In this document: in pieces, positions 31,200-43,915 of the stretch | How positions within the stretch are numbered: the first letter of the stretch is position 1 | Layout: each line of letters begins with the position of its first letter | Source: Bradysia coprophila | Lineage: Eukaryota; Arthropoda; Insecta; Diptera; Sciaridae | NCBI RefSeq assembly: GCF_014529535.1 | Contig: NW_023503493.1 | Coordinates: forward strand, 10,200,001 to 10,264,000 | Reading direction: 5' to 3' | Length of the DNA stretch: 64,000 bases | Notes under the pieces: generated by a model | Told to the model about the DNA's origin: nothing | Databases searched by the model: none | The model's input: only the letters and a program-made list of their open reading frames with translations | Translations under genes and position numbers: made by a program

Positions 31200-34100
31200 A
31201 TGATGATTCGAACGATTTTGGGTGATATGGGTGCATTGGCCAGAACTGTAAATAATGTAATTAAGTGATACATGGCAGGGAAAAAACATTGGATTTTATT
31301 ATTGTGGAAAATTGAAAATTTCAAATTGATTAGTGCTGATAAATGAGCGAGAATTTTTTTCCCCCAATTTTCCCTATATTTTTCAGAGTGCTCAAGCGGT
31401 TGGTACGAACTGCGGCAGAACTTATGCAACGCAAGCTACCTTTGATATTAAAGTGAGTGTGAGATATACATATAAATTGTGCTACATCTGTTTTATTATT
31501 AGATGTTTGTTTTGTGTAATGTGATGAATATAACGTCGGTCGTGCAAACATACAAACAAAATCATGTCATTGATCAACCTTCATGTTTTTTCTCACAAAA
31601 AAAAATTCTCCTGAAAATTCACACAAATTTCGATTGATATAGCCCTACCGTTTGCACAATCTGGACTCGGGACCGGCTGAACGCGGCACAGTGACACGAG
31701 ATGAAGCAATCGAAATGTACCGACAAATGCAGACAATTCGACGCATGGAAACGGCTGCCGGTAATTTGTACAAAGAGAAAATCGTTCGCGGTTTCTGTCA
31801 TCTGTACTCCGGACAGGAGGGCTGTGCCGTTGGAATGAAAGCTGCTATGCGTGCTCAGGACAACATCATTTCGGCGTATCGTGTCCATGGATGGACATAT
31901 TTGATGGGTGTTTCGCCGGCTGGTGTTTTGTGCGAATTGACGGGTAAACAGACTGGTTGCGCTCGGGGTAAAGGCGGTTCGATGCATATGTATGCACCAA
32001 ACTTTTATGGTGGCAATGGAATTGTTGGAGCGCAAGTAAGTGTTGCCATAGGGAGAGATTGAAATGGTACGGAGGTTCCTTTTATGATACTCTTTGATCA
32101 CTCTCGACTTCTCTTTTTCGTAATTCCGTTTTTCCTCGGGATGTCTGAGAAATAGAAACTTACGCAACTGGACTGGCCGTATGGTCAAATCAGGCAAGCA
32201 TGGTTACGCCTACCATTTTTTTCCCCTAAAATTGCTATATATGCGCCTCTTTTGATTAAATTTTACGCCAATTGCCTTTCAGCGCCCTAAGCACCTTGTG
32301 CTAGCCATTGCTGGTATGGTGCACACCCCACAGCTAAGTGATTATGTTGCGAATGTTTCGTTTAATCATAACTTGTATGTGAACAGTGAACCTACTTGCT
32401 ATGTGTGCTCTCGTTGCCAGAGACGTTTAAATAAGAGCTTTGAATTCGTACACACAGAACCTTGCACAAAACCCATAGCATACTACATTGTCACCAACAT
32501 AAATTGTTTTGATAAAAATAAACTTTCCCCCAAGATGGACATTCTGGCCGCCGAAAATTGGGTCAGAAATAATGAAATGAAAACAAAAGAACGACAACAA
32601 CAGCAACAGAAACTTCGTATATATATATCCTTAAATTACGGTCTATGCACTACACACATAAGAATATAAAATTCATCCCAAAACAATAATGAATTTCATA
32701 TGTGTGTGATGATATGTTCGGAGTTCTTAAAAGGACTGAGGATAGAGATTGTTACATGTTCTAAAACAATGTTGTCGGAATTGTTCTGTTGAGATATTTG
32801 CCGAGTAAAGTTGCACAACAGTGTGACAACACTTTATCTGACACTCTTATCCTTATGTTCAACTTAATTGTTACTTTGCGTATGATAACTGGTGTGTGCT
32901 GTGTTGTAGGTATTAGCATTCGTTCAGAGAAGCTTCCATTTTATTTACTCTCGGTGTATGTATTGTATTACATCTCATACATCAGATCATAGAGACACGA
33001 AATTAATATTCTGTGCTTTGGAGTGTACATTGTACTCCCATCAAGAAATAAGAACGAGGAAAAAGGTTGGAGAGATAAGACCTTCGCTGAATTCTCAAAG
33101 GCTTAAGTCGTAAAATTTGCATATCAGCAAAGACATTGTGAAGGCGAGATTACGGTGTCATTTATACTTTCCCCTATTTAAAATGGTGCACGCGATATAA
33201 TTGAATCAAAAATTAAATGAATTCAAATCAAAAGTGAAAACGTAATACACTTTCGTTTGAATGCAACAGCATTGAGAAGTGTAGGTCAGTTCCCCACTAC
33301 AGTCGATTGCTGAAGCGAAGCGAATTTTTGCTGTACTTACGATTTTACACACGAATTGTTCTAGCAAATCATAATTGAAAATGAAATTTCAATTCGTCAC
33401 TAAACCTTCTAACTCGTGTGTTACCACAAACCTAAAGAAAGTTAGGCCGTGCATAAATACGAGAACTTATGAAAGTTTTTTTCATACACACACAAACCGC
33501 TTTTTGACGGTTTGCACGAGGGGTAAATCACTGATTTTATGACAAGGATTATATGGGATTTTTTGGTCATTATACGGAATTATATGAGAAAGTGATTACC
33601 CCCTCGGGTTTGCCATGGCTACAATGGTACTGGTAATACAGCGTTTTACACACGAGCAACTATAGCGAATCATAATTGAAAATCAAACAATTCATCACTA
33701 AGCTTTGTACGGCTTGTGTAGGCTTGAAACACTTTGATCTGTCTTTCAATTGTGATTCTATAGAGTTGTTCGTGTGTGAAATGGTATAGTGTTCCTAGGA
33801 CATTGTACCGAAACCACAATCGCTTGGTCCATGAGAAATGGTATCTAGAGGGCATCTTTGAACTGCACATTGTCAAAAATGGCTTACGAATTGTATTTGT
33901 ACTGAGTCCACTTAATGGAATCATTCAACAATCCACAGGTTCCATTGGGAGCTGGAGTGGCATTAGCTTGTAAGTACAAAGGAAACGGTGGAGTCTGTTT
34001 ATCATTGTATGGCGATGGTGCATCGAATCAAGGACAAGTCTTCGAAGCATACAATATGGCTTATTTGATGAAACTTCCCTGCATATTTGTGTGCGAAAAT

Positions 34101-34736
34101 AATGGTTACGGTACGGTTTGAAAATGTACCGTCGAAAAACAGCACAGAAACTTAGATTGTTCGTTTCAGGTATGGGAACAAGTTCGAGCCGATCATCCTG
34201 TAATACCGAATATTATAAGCGGGGTGATGTTCTACCAGGAATCTGGGTCGATGGAATGGACGTTATAGGTGTTAAGAATGCAACAGCATTTGCCATAGAG
34301 TATGTCAACAACCACGGCCCGTTGGTAATGGAAGTATTCACATATCGGTGAGTGTGGTAAAGTGCAGTTGACGGGCGGGAGTTTAATTCATTTTCCAAAA
34401 TGTAGATACTCCGGTCATTCAATGTCGGATCCAGGAACAAGTTACCGCACTCGTGACGAAGTTCAAGAAGTTCGGCAAACACGTGATCCTATCACCCAGT
34501 TCAAAGACAAAGTGGTCAACGCCGGTCTGTTGACGAACGATGAAATCAAGAAATTTGACAGCGATATCAAAACAGAAGTGGATGCAGCGACAAAATTGGC
34601 AAAGTCTGATAAGGAAATCCCATTGGACGAATTGTATACGGATGTGTACGGAAAGAATCTCGTTCCGCTAATTCGAGGCTTGAGTCCGAATCAAATGCAC
34701 CCACACAAGACATTGAATCATCTTAGAGCGAAGTAA
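31200..34736 (+). CDS. Pdha: Pyruvate dehydrogenase E1 alpha subunit, mitochondrial (395 aa, six exons)
   Basis: Alpha chain of the E1 heterotetramer. With thiamine diphosphate it decarboxylates pyruvate and passes the acetyl group to E2 lipoamide in the mitochondrial matrix. Exons: 31200-31247, 31387-31452, 31643-32035, 33939-34110, 34170-34347 and 34406-34736, GT-AG with continuous phases. The start [16 protein letters not shown] continues into [16 protein letters not shown], an Arg-rich, acid-poor import presequence. The mature part begins [15 protein letters not shown]. The thiamine-binding motif runs from GDGASNQG to [25 protein letters not shown] keeps the two main kinase-target serines (291 and 298 here). 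The length matches family members (about 390-400). Exon 1 rests on one donor (ACTGTAAAT) and is the least certain part. Confidence 0.96.
32036..33938 (+). other. Pdha intron 3 (1,903 bp)
   Basis: Long intron before the thiamine-binding exon. At 32,283-32,669 an open frame in the right phase follows a good acceptor (GCCTTTCAG) and might be an alternative last exon. Bases 33,517-33,606 form an inverted repeat (CGAGGGGTAAATCACT). Bases 33,640-33,880 belong to a repeat family also at 40,215-40,390 and 49,090-49,240. Confidence 0.55.
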
Positions 34737-34789
34737 ATCGAATCGAATTGTTTTATATCGGAAACGGTGATAGGTGCAACAAACAAGGC

Positions 34790-34863
34790 AATAAACTTAA
34801 AAGAGGCACACAAGACGAAAAGGCATAAAATGATTAACGTGTTTTCAAACTTTGGAAAATAAA
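34790..34863 (+). promoter_or_regulatory. Pdha poly(A) signals
   Basis: Two AATAAA hexamers, at 34,790-34,795 and 34,858-34,863, lie 54 and 122 bases after the stop codon. Either or both could be used. Confidence 0.6.
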
Positions 34864-37800
34864 ATTTACTTTACGATGAAATGGTGATGAATGTTTCAAT
34901 TGGGACTGTTAGAGTATCGTTCAGTTAAAACTCGCTGTCAAATCTGGTACTTCCATTGTTTCAGGAAATAGTCGCTAGTGTCTGATACAAAATCTTTTCC
35001 TTTCATTTCATTTATTTACTTCATCACATTACTTCAGACAAAATTATTCCTTTATTCGTTCCAGCTAGGTTTTGCAATATAAAAAGACCTAGCCAGTTCT
35101 AGTCTTGTATTTTTGTTTTCGTTGTTGTCCATAGCAGATGACTAGTCGTCTACTGACCACATAAGACCCTATTTGGCCCAAATGCACATTAAATTACCTG
35201 TCAAATGACACCCTACACGACCATATACGTTTTGTGTACCCCGAGAAATTTCAGTAAGAACAGTGTAAGTCTTCGGTTGAAAACTTCAACTGCACATATT
35301 TCAGTGTCAATGAATTTTAAACACAATAAGTCCCCATTCCGCTCAATAGTACATGTGATTCCCTTTCTAATGACACCCCACACGACCCTGTACGGCTCGC
35401 GTAACTGGAGAAATTTTTGTAAGAAAAGTGCAAGTTTTCAGTTTTTGATCACCTTTCACCAGCCACACAAACTTCGAAGAATTTTTTTGAAAGTGGTTTT
35501 GGCGTCTAGGGTCGAATACCTTGCTAGGCACAGATAAAAAAGTCCACTGGAAAATGCGTCCGATTTCGGTAGGCGGTTTTTCAAAACAATCCCTCACTAC
35601 GTTTACCACGATTTACTTGTGTCAAATAAAATATTGGGTCTATGTCAAAACAATTCTTGTTAAGAGAGAGATGGCGTTTGGATAGAACATCGTGCCACCC
35701 ATCTGATTCGGTTATATGACATTGTCTTCCCACTAGAATTGAATTGAAAATGTCTCCTAATAATTAGCTTACACATTACGGATACAGACTCTATAAGCTT
35801 TGCATAAGAACTTTTGTTCTAAAAATTTCTGTTCAATAGTTTGATAAAAGATTTGACAATTAATCTCTGTACACAATAGTCTTACAATTTACCATAATAC
35901 ATGAGTGAGTCGAATTGACTTGGTTAAATGATGTGTATTATAGTATAATACTATTATACGCTATATATTGTACCAATTATACGTATTACCATTAATTTAA
36001 GGTATCTGTGGCCGAGATAGACGTTTACCCAATTTAACCACACCACGATTTACCGTTTACAGAAATTGAACGCATAAATAACGAATTATTTGCAACGATC
36101 AAAATTGATAAATCTTCTGGAAAGAAGTTAATAGACGACTACAAAAATTTCTAAGATACGAAAATAAACATTCGCTGAAATAATCATCGTCATAATCATC
36201 ATCAATTATACCGAAGTTTTTCGTTTAGCCGGTTGGCGACATCATCGCTAAGAAGTTGTAATCATTTGGGACCCGTTTTCAAATGAAATATAAATTGAAT
36301 TTTTCGTTTAATTTGAAAATCAATTTCGATGCTTAATGGCTGGTTAAGAGTTCTATAAATTTATAATGCAATTGAAGCTAGTTCCTTCGCTTCGATAAGG
36401 AATAACGAACAGTAGGTATAACGGATAAAATGAGAGAAATGACAAGTTGTGATCTTGGAAAACCAAATTTCTTATACAACAAAGCAGTGATGAAGTCTTA
36501 ACTTTAAGTGTATTTGCAGGAAATATGGTTACAAGATTTCCCGTCTTTCCCATAGAAAATTAATGACAGAGAACACAGCTCTGCTTGTAGCATGAACATA
36601 AGAAATATTTGGAGGCCTTGCATTTTCTCGTAAAAATGGGAGTCATGTTTTGTTGGTTGCGATTCGCTGAGCATTTGCATCACCTCTTCAATATTTATAT
36701 AGTTTAACGCAGACCGACATCATTTCACTGGGACCGTATTGCACAAAAATGTCGGTAGCTTCAACTGCAATTTAACACAAAATTTCAATAGACAATGCCA
36801 ATCATATTTAACCAATGATGCCATTTTAAAGGTCATCAATAGTGGTGACTTTATCACTATTTTATTTTACCGGAATCATGCACACATTCAAATAGAAGCA
36901 TTTCCGCCAAAAAAATCATTTTTTAAATTACCGGACAAAAAAATTTCAGTTTTGTGGTGTCACTTACGACTATCTTCACAACAGACATGTCAAGAATTTT
37001 GTTTACCTGAATAGCAACATATTTTTGTATGTTTTTTTCACATTTTACCGACTGAATTAGCACGAAACGTATTGCAGGCAATTTCTAGGCACATAAAATT
37101 AAGGAATTGAACACTGAATGGCACAATTCACACCAATGTTTGACCAAATTAATTTGTCTTTAAAATCATTTCGGAGAATTTGTACTAAATTCTGTTTAAG
37201 ACACTAGAATGAGTCGGAACTATTTTCTGTGCGAAATTTAAACTGAATCACTTTGTTTTACGCGAAATACTACAAATTTTCGACACAAACTTGTTTGAGA
37301 TTTAAAATTTACTGTCCCGATTTGACATATCATCAAAACAAAATTCAGTGAATCAGTCAAAACTGGATGAACTGAGTGAACAATACTACTCATACTACTG
37401 TAATTTCGAAGTAGCAAACTTAAGACCTTATGTGTGGAATTTGGGTGGAAAATGGCGCAAATCACATATTTCAGGAATTTATAAAGTGAAAAATCTTTCC
37501 GGTTTCAAGTTTTTTCGTCAAAAGACGAGACACGGGTATCTTTATTTTCAATTTTTAGCTGCTTTATGTAAAAAAATTGAGAAAAAAATCATTTTGGCGT
37601 AGTCTATTGAACTGAAATTGTACTAAAATTTTGTATGAAAATTACAGCACAGCTCAGGGGACTTTCCCTTTTTTCGAGGGGGAAACCACTATTTTGTGAT
37701 TAACATGGTTAATCAGCTAATCTGTTAATCAGAAACATAAGTCTTGTGAATCCAAACGGTTAATCGGTGATTAACATTGATAAACCGCCTTATGCCTTAT

Positions 37801-40757
37801 TTCACGTTTATTTATAGTTTGCGAGGATTCCCCCCGTTCAAATGCTGGTAAATCACCAATTAATCATCATGTTAATCACTGGTTAATCATGTTAATCACA
37901 CCAATAAAAAAGAGTGGTTTTCCCCTCGCCATTTTTATTAACCTCATACTTTATCTTTTTTTGCCGATTCGATCTACATTACCGACGATTTGTAGATCAA
38001 ATTTGACGAAGATGTGGCTCATGTGATCATAGTATCCCTAAATATTGACTAGGCTAGTCGGTAGTCAGGACCAAAGTAAATGAACCACTGAAGGTAATGC
38101 AAATTCGCAATCACGGACATATCCATACTTTGAGGTGAATTTACTGTATTGTGAGCATAGGTTTCTTCCATCGTACGGTAAAAACGAATTTTGACAGGCC
38201 GAAAACAACCGAAGGTCATCCACAGAATCAATCATAACCGCAACTTAAACAAATTTATTCGTTAAAACTTCAAAGTGAGGTTGTGTTGGCTTCTCTCTGG
38301 ATGACGATTGACATTTTGAACGACCTTGGAAGAAACCTATAGGAAATACACCTCTAAGTTTGGATACGTGAAAACTCTGATCCGTTGAGGGTTTGCAATA
38401 CCTTCAGTGGTTTATACATTTTGGTCGGGACAGTTTAGGTTTTAATGTGTGGACACGAGTGTACATCGGTGTGTTAATGTTTGTGAATCGAATGAAACGA
38501 AGCGAAATAGAACGCATGAATGCAGTTGTTTTAACCATTTGATATCTACAGCAATGACAAAAATAAGCAATGACATCGGTCAACGTAAGATTGTATAGCG
38601 AAATGTATGTTTAAACAAATGAAGTAGTAGATTCTGTGTCAGACTATATTTTAAACACAAGAAGTACAGATACAATTGTTACATGTCGACCTGTTTAGTG
38701 TTTTTGACAGGTTAAAATATTGCATAATCAGGAGCATATAGCATAGCCAAGAGACACAAATCACACGCAGTAAGAAATGACATCCATAGAGCGTGAAAAT
38801 CGCCAATAGAGTAAAAAATTCCGACAAATCTAATAAATCGAATTGATTTTTTTTGCGGTGAAAAATAACTTACGACAATCGAAATACATAAATTTATCAA
38901 AGTTCGAACGCTATAACGCTTTATCAGATATAAATCATTTTTTACATGAAATAGGTTGCAATGGCCGAAAATTTATCATCAATACCCCTCAATTTCACAT
39001 TGTTACCGAAGATAACATAACCTCACTCAAACATCTAACAGCATATTTTACTGTGTGTGTACCTATTCGATATATTATGCTCTTTCTCCTCACTGAAATG
39101 CCGCATCTATAATAACTGGATGATTTCAATATTTTGCGGAACATAAATACCAAAAGCCTATTTCCTCCTGTTTTACTGATTTTATACGGACGACGGTTAT
39201 ACTATGGATCGTATCGTATCACATTATGGAGATGTGTTAACAACTACTTTCGGATTATAGCACTGCGACTATATACTATACCATATTGGAAACGCATATC
39301 GCCATAACGTTTATACATAAGTGTTCATATAAACAAGGCACAGCCACCATAAATTCAATGTAACCAATCAATTTTTGGCAGAAACTTTGATTGAAACGAT
39401 TACGGAATGGTTGGAAATCATCAATCAAAATAAATATTATTTATTTATGAAAATTAATAAAATGTTGATTCTCGTTACCGGCAACATTACATATAGCCGG
39501 GTAACGATACCTTTACATCAGCCATCCTTTATACCTCTCTATTTACAGTAATTTCGCTTTTTTTAGTGGATGATATACATGTTTGATGGCAGACTGTCAT
39601 AATATAGCTCCATTACAGGTTTATATATGGATGTGACGGTAACGACGACGATATACACTCGATTTATATTTATTGAGGAAGTTGATTAAAGTTTGATTGA
39701 TTTCATAATATTCAAGGAGGATAAATTTCGAGAAAAAAAAATTGTTTATGCAGACAATTAGGATTAAGTGCTGTAATAGACCGAAAGCCTGGTTTCGTAT
39801 CAGCACCAGGTCCCATATAATATCAGTCCCACATTAAGGTCCAGCGAAATAAAGGCTATATAGCAGGTAGAACTTAGGCTTCACACATCATTTAAAATCC
39901 AAATTGGTATCGAAGTGATGGTTGTGCTGTGAAAAGAACGGAAACCTATTTACATTTGCTTAGGGTGTGGTGAATATATAATTGTATTCCGATATTCACC
40001 ACAGTATTTCGTGTTAACCAATATAACGATGATTGTTTCATCATTTGGTTTAGCAACAAATTCAACAAATATAGATACATTGCACTTCTTATCTATAGAA
40101 GAATTGTCGTTACATACATACGGCTTATGAAAGTTTGAAACATCGTATGAGACACAAAAGCCAAACCTTGATTTAGCTTTTGTGGTGGCTTTCACCGCAG
40201 ACCGTCACGAGTCTGCAAGGATAGTGATGAATTGGAATTTCATTCCGATTATGATTCGCTATACTTGTTCGTGTGCAAATTGATATGGTGTTCCGAGAGC
40301 ACTGTATCACTGTCGCAATGGCCTGATAAGAAATGGTATTTTTGAACTGCATATTAATGCAAAACGTCGAAAGACGTATCTAATTTTCTCTCAGATCGAA
40401 ACAGTGGTCAAACGTCCTACTAGTATTTCGTGTAATTTTCGGCCGAAAACAAAACAAGGGCCACACACGAGCAATTTTGCGTTGATGAGATCGACAATAA
40501 TTCTGCATTTTCCATTGTAATCCTATATTCACCACAGGCTAAACAATTCTGATGTCGACAGTGGTTTTCAGCCTCCATGTCATGCCAAAAAACCTTTTTT
40601 TCTGTACAATGTCAACCAGATTGATACAAAATCTTTAACTAACATTCGATCAGTGCACCTCATTGCCTATTTCTACCATCATATTGATGTAAATTAAATA
40701 TTTGTCTGAATCGCTTCCAAAAGTTTTACGATAAAATTGGAAAAGCAAATATTTTGC
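34864..40757. other. Intergenic region, repeats only
   Basis: No gene recognised. It includes a ~165-bp tandem duplication at 35,190-35,540 (ATGACACC and CACACGACC repeated), a TTAATCA-rich inverted element at 37,675-37,928, and inverted arms at 38,064-38,431 whose motif AACCACTGAAGG recurs at about 46,350. Reading frames here are short and unrelated to known proteins. Confidence 0.55.
37675..37928. mobile_element. MITE with CGAGGGGGAAACCACT ends and TTAATCA subrepeats
   Basis: CGAGGGGGAAACCACT at the left pairs with AGTGGTTTTCCCCTCG at the right (one mismatch). The interior is full of scattered TGATTAACA/TGTTAATCA motifs in both orientations. 254 bp, non-coding. Confidence 0.65.
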
Positions 40758-42129
40758 TTAAGGCCCGTCATTGGGAAATGACAGGACAGTTTCCCGAAAA
40801 TGTATGTAAAATTTTATCACAAAAATTCACCGAAAAAATTCAAAGAAACTCACCTCTTATGCTTTCCATTGTATTCGGGCATAGTCTCTTATGGTCGCCA
40901 AGGCATATTTGAACACTAAAACACTTTTTACTCGATGCAAAAACACAAAGTTTTTTTTGTTTTGTCGCAACAAAAACACAGAAAATATTTCGACACAACT
41001 GTGACACTCCGCTACTATAAGTACTAGAATTAATGTTTGCTGTGTTCACTTCGGCGGTAAAATATTTTCATTCAAAAAAGTGTCGGACGTTTAAAAACAA
41101 TCATCAAACGGTTGACAAAGGGTAGCGTATACATTATTGCTCATCGACCATTTTTTAAAGCTTTACGAGAGCTCAGCGGACATTCTTTCAACGATGGGAG
41201 AGCATTTATTAAAAATGTAGCCTCTCGTAAGACTGCGCTGAACGTAAATAAATGTTCGTTCCTCTTTTAAGTAAGCTAAGAAGACTTTGCGAAGTCTAAT
41301 TATACCACCTCTTTGAATATCGGCTGAGTTCTAATAATTCTCCGCTGAGCTTTAACAAACCTCCGCTGAGCTCTAATAATTCTCCGCTAGGCCTCAGGAA
41401 GTGTCCGTTGGGCCTAAGCAAGTTGCAGGAAGGCTTAATGGAGCGAGTCGGACACTCAGCGGAGATCTGCCAAAGCTAAGTGGAGTCTTATTAAATCGTA
41501 GCAACAATTATTAGGTATCCGCTGATGCTTATTGAGTGTTCGCTTAGCTTCATTGCCTTACTACAACGTGCTGAGGTCTGACGGACTCTTACTGAAGCCT
41601 AGCGGAGAATTATTAGAACTCATTTGAGGTTTGTCAAAGCTCAGCGGAGAATTATTAAAGCTCAGTGGAGGTTTGTTAAAGCTCAGCGGAGAATTATTCG
41701 ACCTCAGCCGATATTTTTGTTCAAAGAGGTGGCATAATTAGACTCAGCGAAGTCTTGTTAGCTTACTAAAGAAGTGGGAGAGGTTACAATTTTAATAAAT
41801 GTCTACCATCGTTGAAGTGTCGACACTTTTTTGAATGAAAATATTTTACCGCCGAAGTGAACACAGCAAATATTCATTCTAGTCCTTATAATAGCGGAGT
41901 GTCACAATTGTGTCGAAATATTTTCTGTGTTTTATCGCGACAAAACAAAAAACAAAATTTTAGTGTTTTAGTGTTTAAATATGCCTTGGGGACCTAAAGA
42001 GACGGTGCACGAATACAATGGAAAGCATCATGGGTGAGTTTCTTTGAATCTTTTCGGTGAATTTTTGTGATAAAATTTTCCATACATTTTCGGGAAACTG
42101 TCCTGTCATTTCCCAATGACGGGCCTTAA
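40758..42129. mobile_element. 1.37-kb foldback element with long inverted repeats
   Basis: Both ends read TTAAGGCCCGTCATTGGGAA inward. The arms stay alignable for about 350 bases, through AAAATTTTATCACAAAAATT, CATTGTATTCG and TCACTTCGGCGGTAAAATAT, and the inner ends also pair less well. The core (about 41,280-41,720) consists of degenerate ~21-24-bp units such as AGCTCAGCGGAGAATTATTA, inverted on the left and direct on the right. TTAA at each end may be a piggyBac-type target duplication or part of the repeat. No transposase is present. The two ~68-codon frames in the arms are mirror copies, not genes. Confidence 0.8.
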
Positions 42130-42511
42130 CAAATTTCTCTTTAATTAAGCTGGCATTTTCGTACATTGAACGACGCAATTAACTAAATGAGATGCAATTT
42201 GTGGTTTTCAATGATTAATAACGAAATACCAACATAATTAGCAATGCATTTAGATCAAGCGTTTAAGATACAAACCAACCATGATACAATCACAGACAGT
42301 ACATTTGTATGTCAGCATCTTACAGCATATAATAAATAGTTTGGTGAATTTCGGCTACAACCTGCATTAGTGCACCAGTGGTAGGTCACATAATAGTTTC
42401 GCTAAAAAATTTGTGACTCGTTGTACCATCAATGTGAGTCTGCTGTGCTATTTCGTGGTATACGTGGGTTTAGGGTACCGGTAATCGGTAGAGTAATTCA
42501 GTTATCAGTTA

Positions 42512-42723
42512 AGTATAGTTTCCACTTAAAAAGAGCACTCCGTTTAGCCTCCGTTTATATGACAGTTATAAAATAGAACAAAGGAACTGTCACGCAAACG
42601 GAGTAAAAAATTGAAATAAATTCAATTTCCACTCCGTTTGCGTGACAGTTCTTTTGTTTTATTTTACAACTGTCATGTAGACGGAAGCTAAACGGAGTGC
42701 TCTTTTTAAGTGGAAACTATACT
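42512..42723. mobile_element. Near-perfect palindromic MITE, AGTATAGTTTCCACTT ends
   Basis: The two halves pair almost throughout, with outer blocks AGTATAGTTTCCACTTAAAA and inner ACTGTCACGCAAACGGAGT. TTA occurs just outside both ends and may be the target duplication. It shares TTTCCACTTA ends and CCGTTT/TGACAGTT blocks with 13,543-13,910. Confidence 0.82.
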
Positions 42724-43589
42724 TTATTTTCATACAATTTGTCTTTTCGTTTGAATCCTTTTTTTAAACTTTACAAACAAGCAAACGTCATTCGAGTAGA
42801 GTTAGTTGTTTAGAGATAATCAAACCGAAAAGCCACACTTGCTGATCCATTGTATTTTTTCCAATTTCAATTTTGATTAAATTTTGTAGTTTCATATTAA
42901 GCGTTGCAATTGTATTAAGCATATATGGGGGCTCAACCAGGATATAATAATCACTTATAATTACTTTGTGTGTGCATCCGACATCTATCTCACACTTATC
43001 TTTCAAAATGTTATTCACAATCTTATACTGGCGATAAAAGCGAACACATAACCGAAAACAAGCGGTTAGAGTGTACGATATATGTGTGCAAATGCACCCG
43101 TTTTTCTTTAAAAGTTGAAACTGTTTTGTGTTGCAAGTGTATCTATACGTAACACAACATTCGTTCTTACACTTGGACGAATTCTCATTACCCGTGGGGC
43201 GGGCAGACCGGTAGATAACAATTTTGCGAAACTAAAACCACAAAATAACCCGAATAAAACACCACTTTTCTGCAACATAAAGTTGAAAATAAATACCTCT
43301 GGTGGATAATGTTTATGCATACGTATAGACCCTCACCTCTCGTGTGGATCTGGTACAAAATGAACAAAATGTATGGTGTAACTGCAAGGACGACTTTAGG
43401 TGCTAAAGTGGATAATTGTGACAGTGTAAAACTTTCCAGACAGAATGGGATAAATAAATGATTCTTTTTTGCTGCAAATTTCTGTTTTTTTGCAGTGAAA
43501 AAGGTTAACGTGGTAATCTATGTTGAATGGAATGTTTGCACAATAATTGATTGCGGTGTTTACTGAACATACTGATCAGGGTCTATTTT

Positions 43590-43915
43590 TAGGATTTTCT
43601 TTTTTTTTTGAGAATTTCGATTTATTTTCAAGAATTTCTGGAAATCAAGAATATTGAAATTTTAGGAATTTTCAAGAAATTAAAGATTTTTAAGAATTTC
43701 GAGAGTTTTAAAGAACTTTCAAGAAGTTGAATAATTTTTAAGAGTATCCAGAAATTTCAGGAATTTCGAGAATTTGTAAGATTAAAAAAAAAATCGCGAA
43801 ATTTACAAGAACTGATAATTTAAAGAATTTTTTAGAATTTCCAGAAATTTCACGAATTTTTAAAATATCTGGAAATTCTTAATAAGAAAATTTTCATTTT
43901 TTAAGAATCAATTTC
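43590..43915. repeat. GAATTTC-rich low-complexity tract
   Basis: About 330 bases made of irregular variants of AAGAATTTC and its complement (TTCAAGAATTTCTGGAAATC and similar). No fixed period can be assigned. It has no coding content. Confidence 0.6.

Noticed and set aside
31619..32197. 192-codon open frame on the minus strand
   Set aside because: It is antisense to Pdha exon 3, whose + strand protein is unmistakable. The minus frame is a codon-bias shadow.
40840..42178. Two ~68-codon minus-strand frames
   Set aside because: They are located in the inverted arms of the foldback element and reflect the repeat, not a protein.
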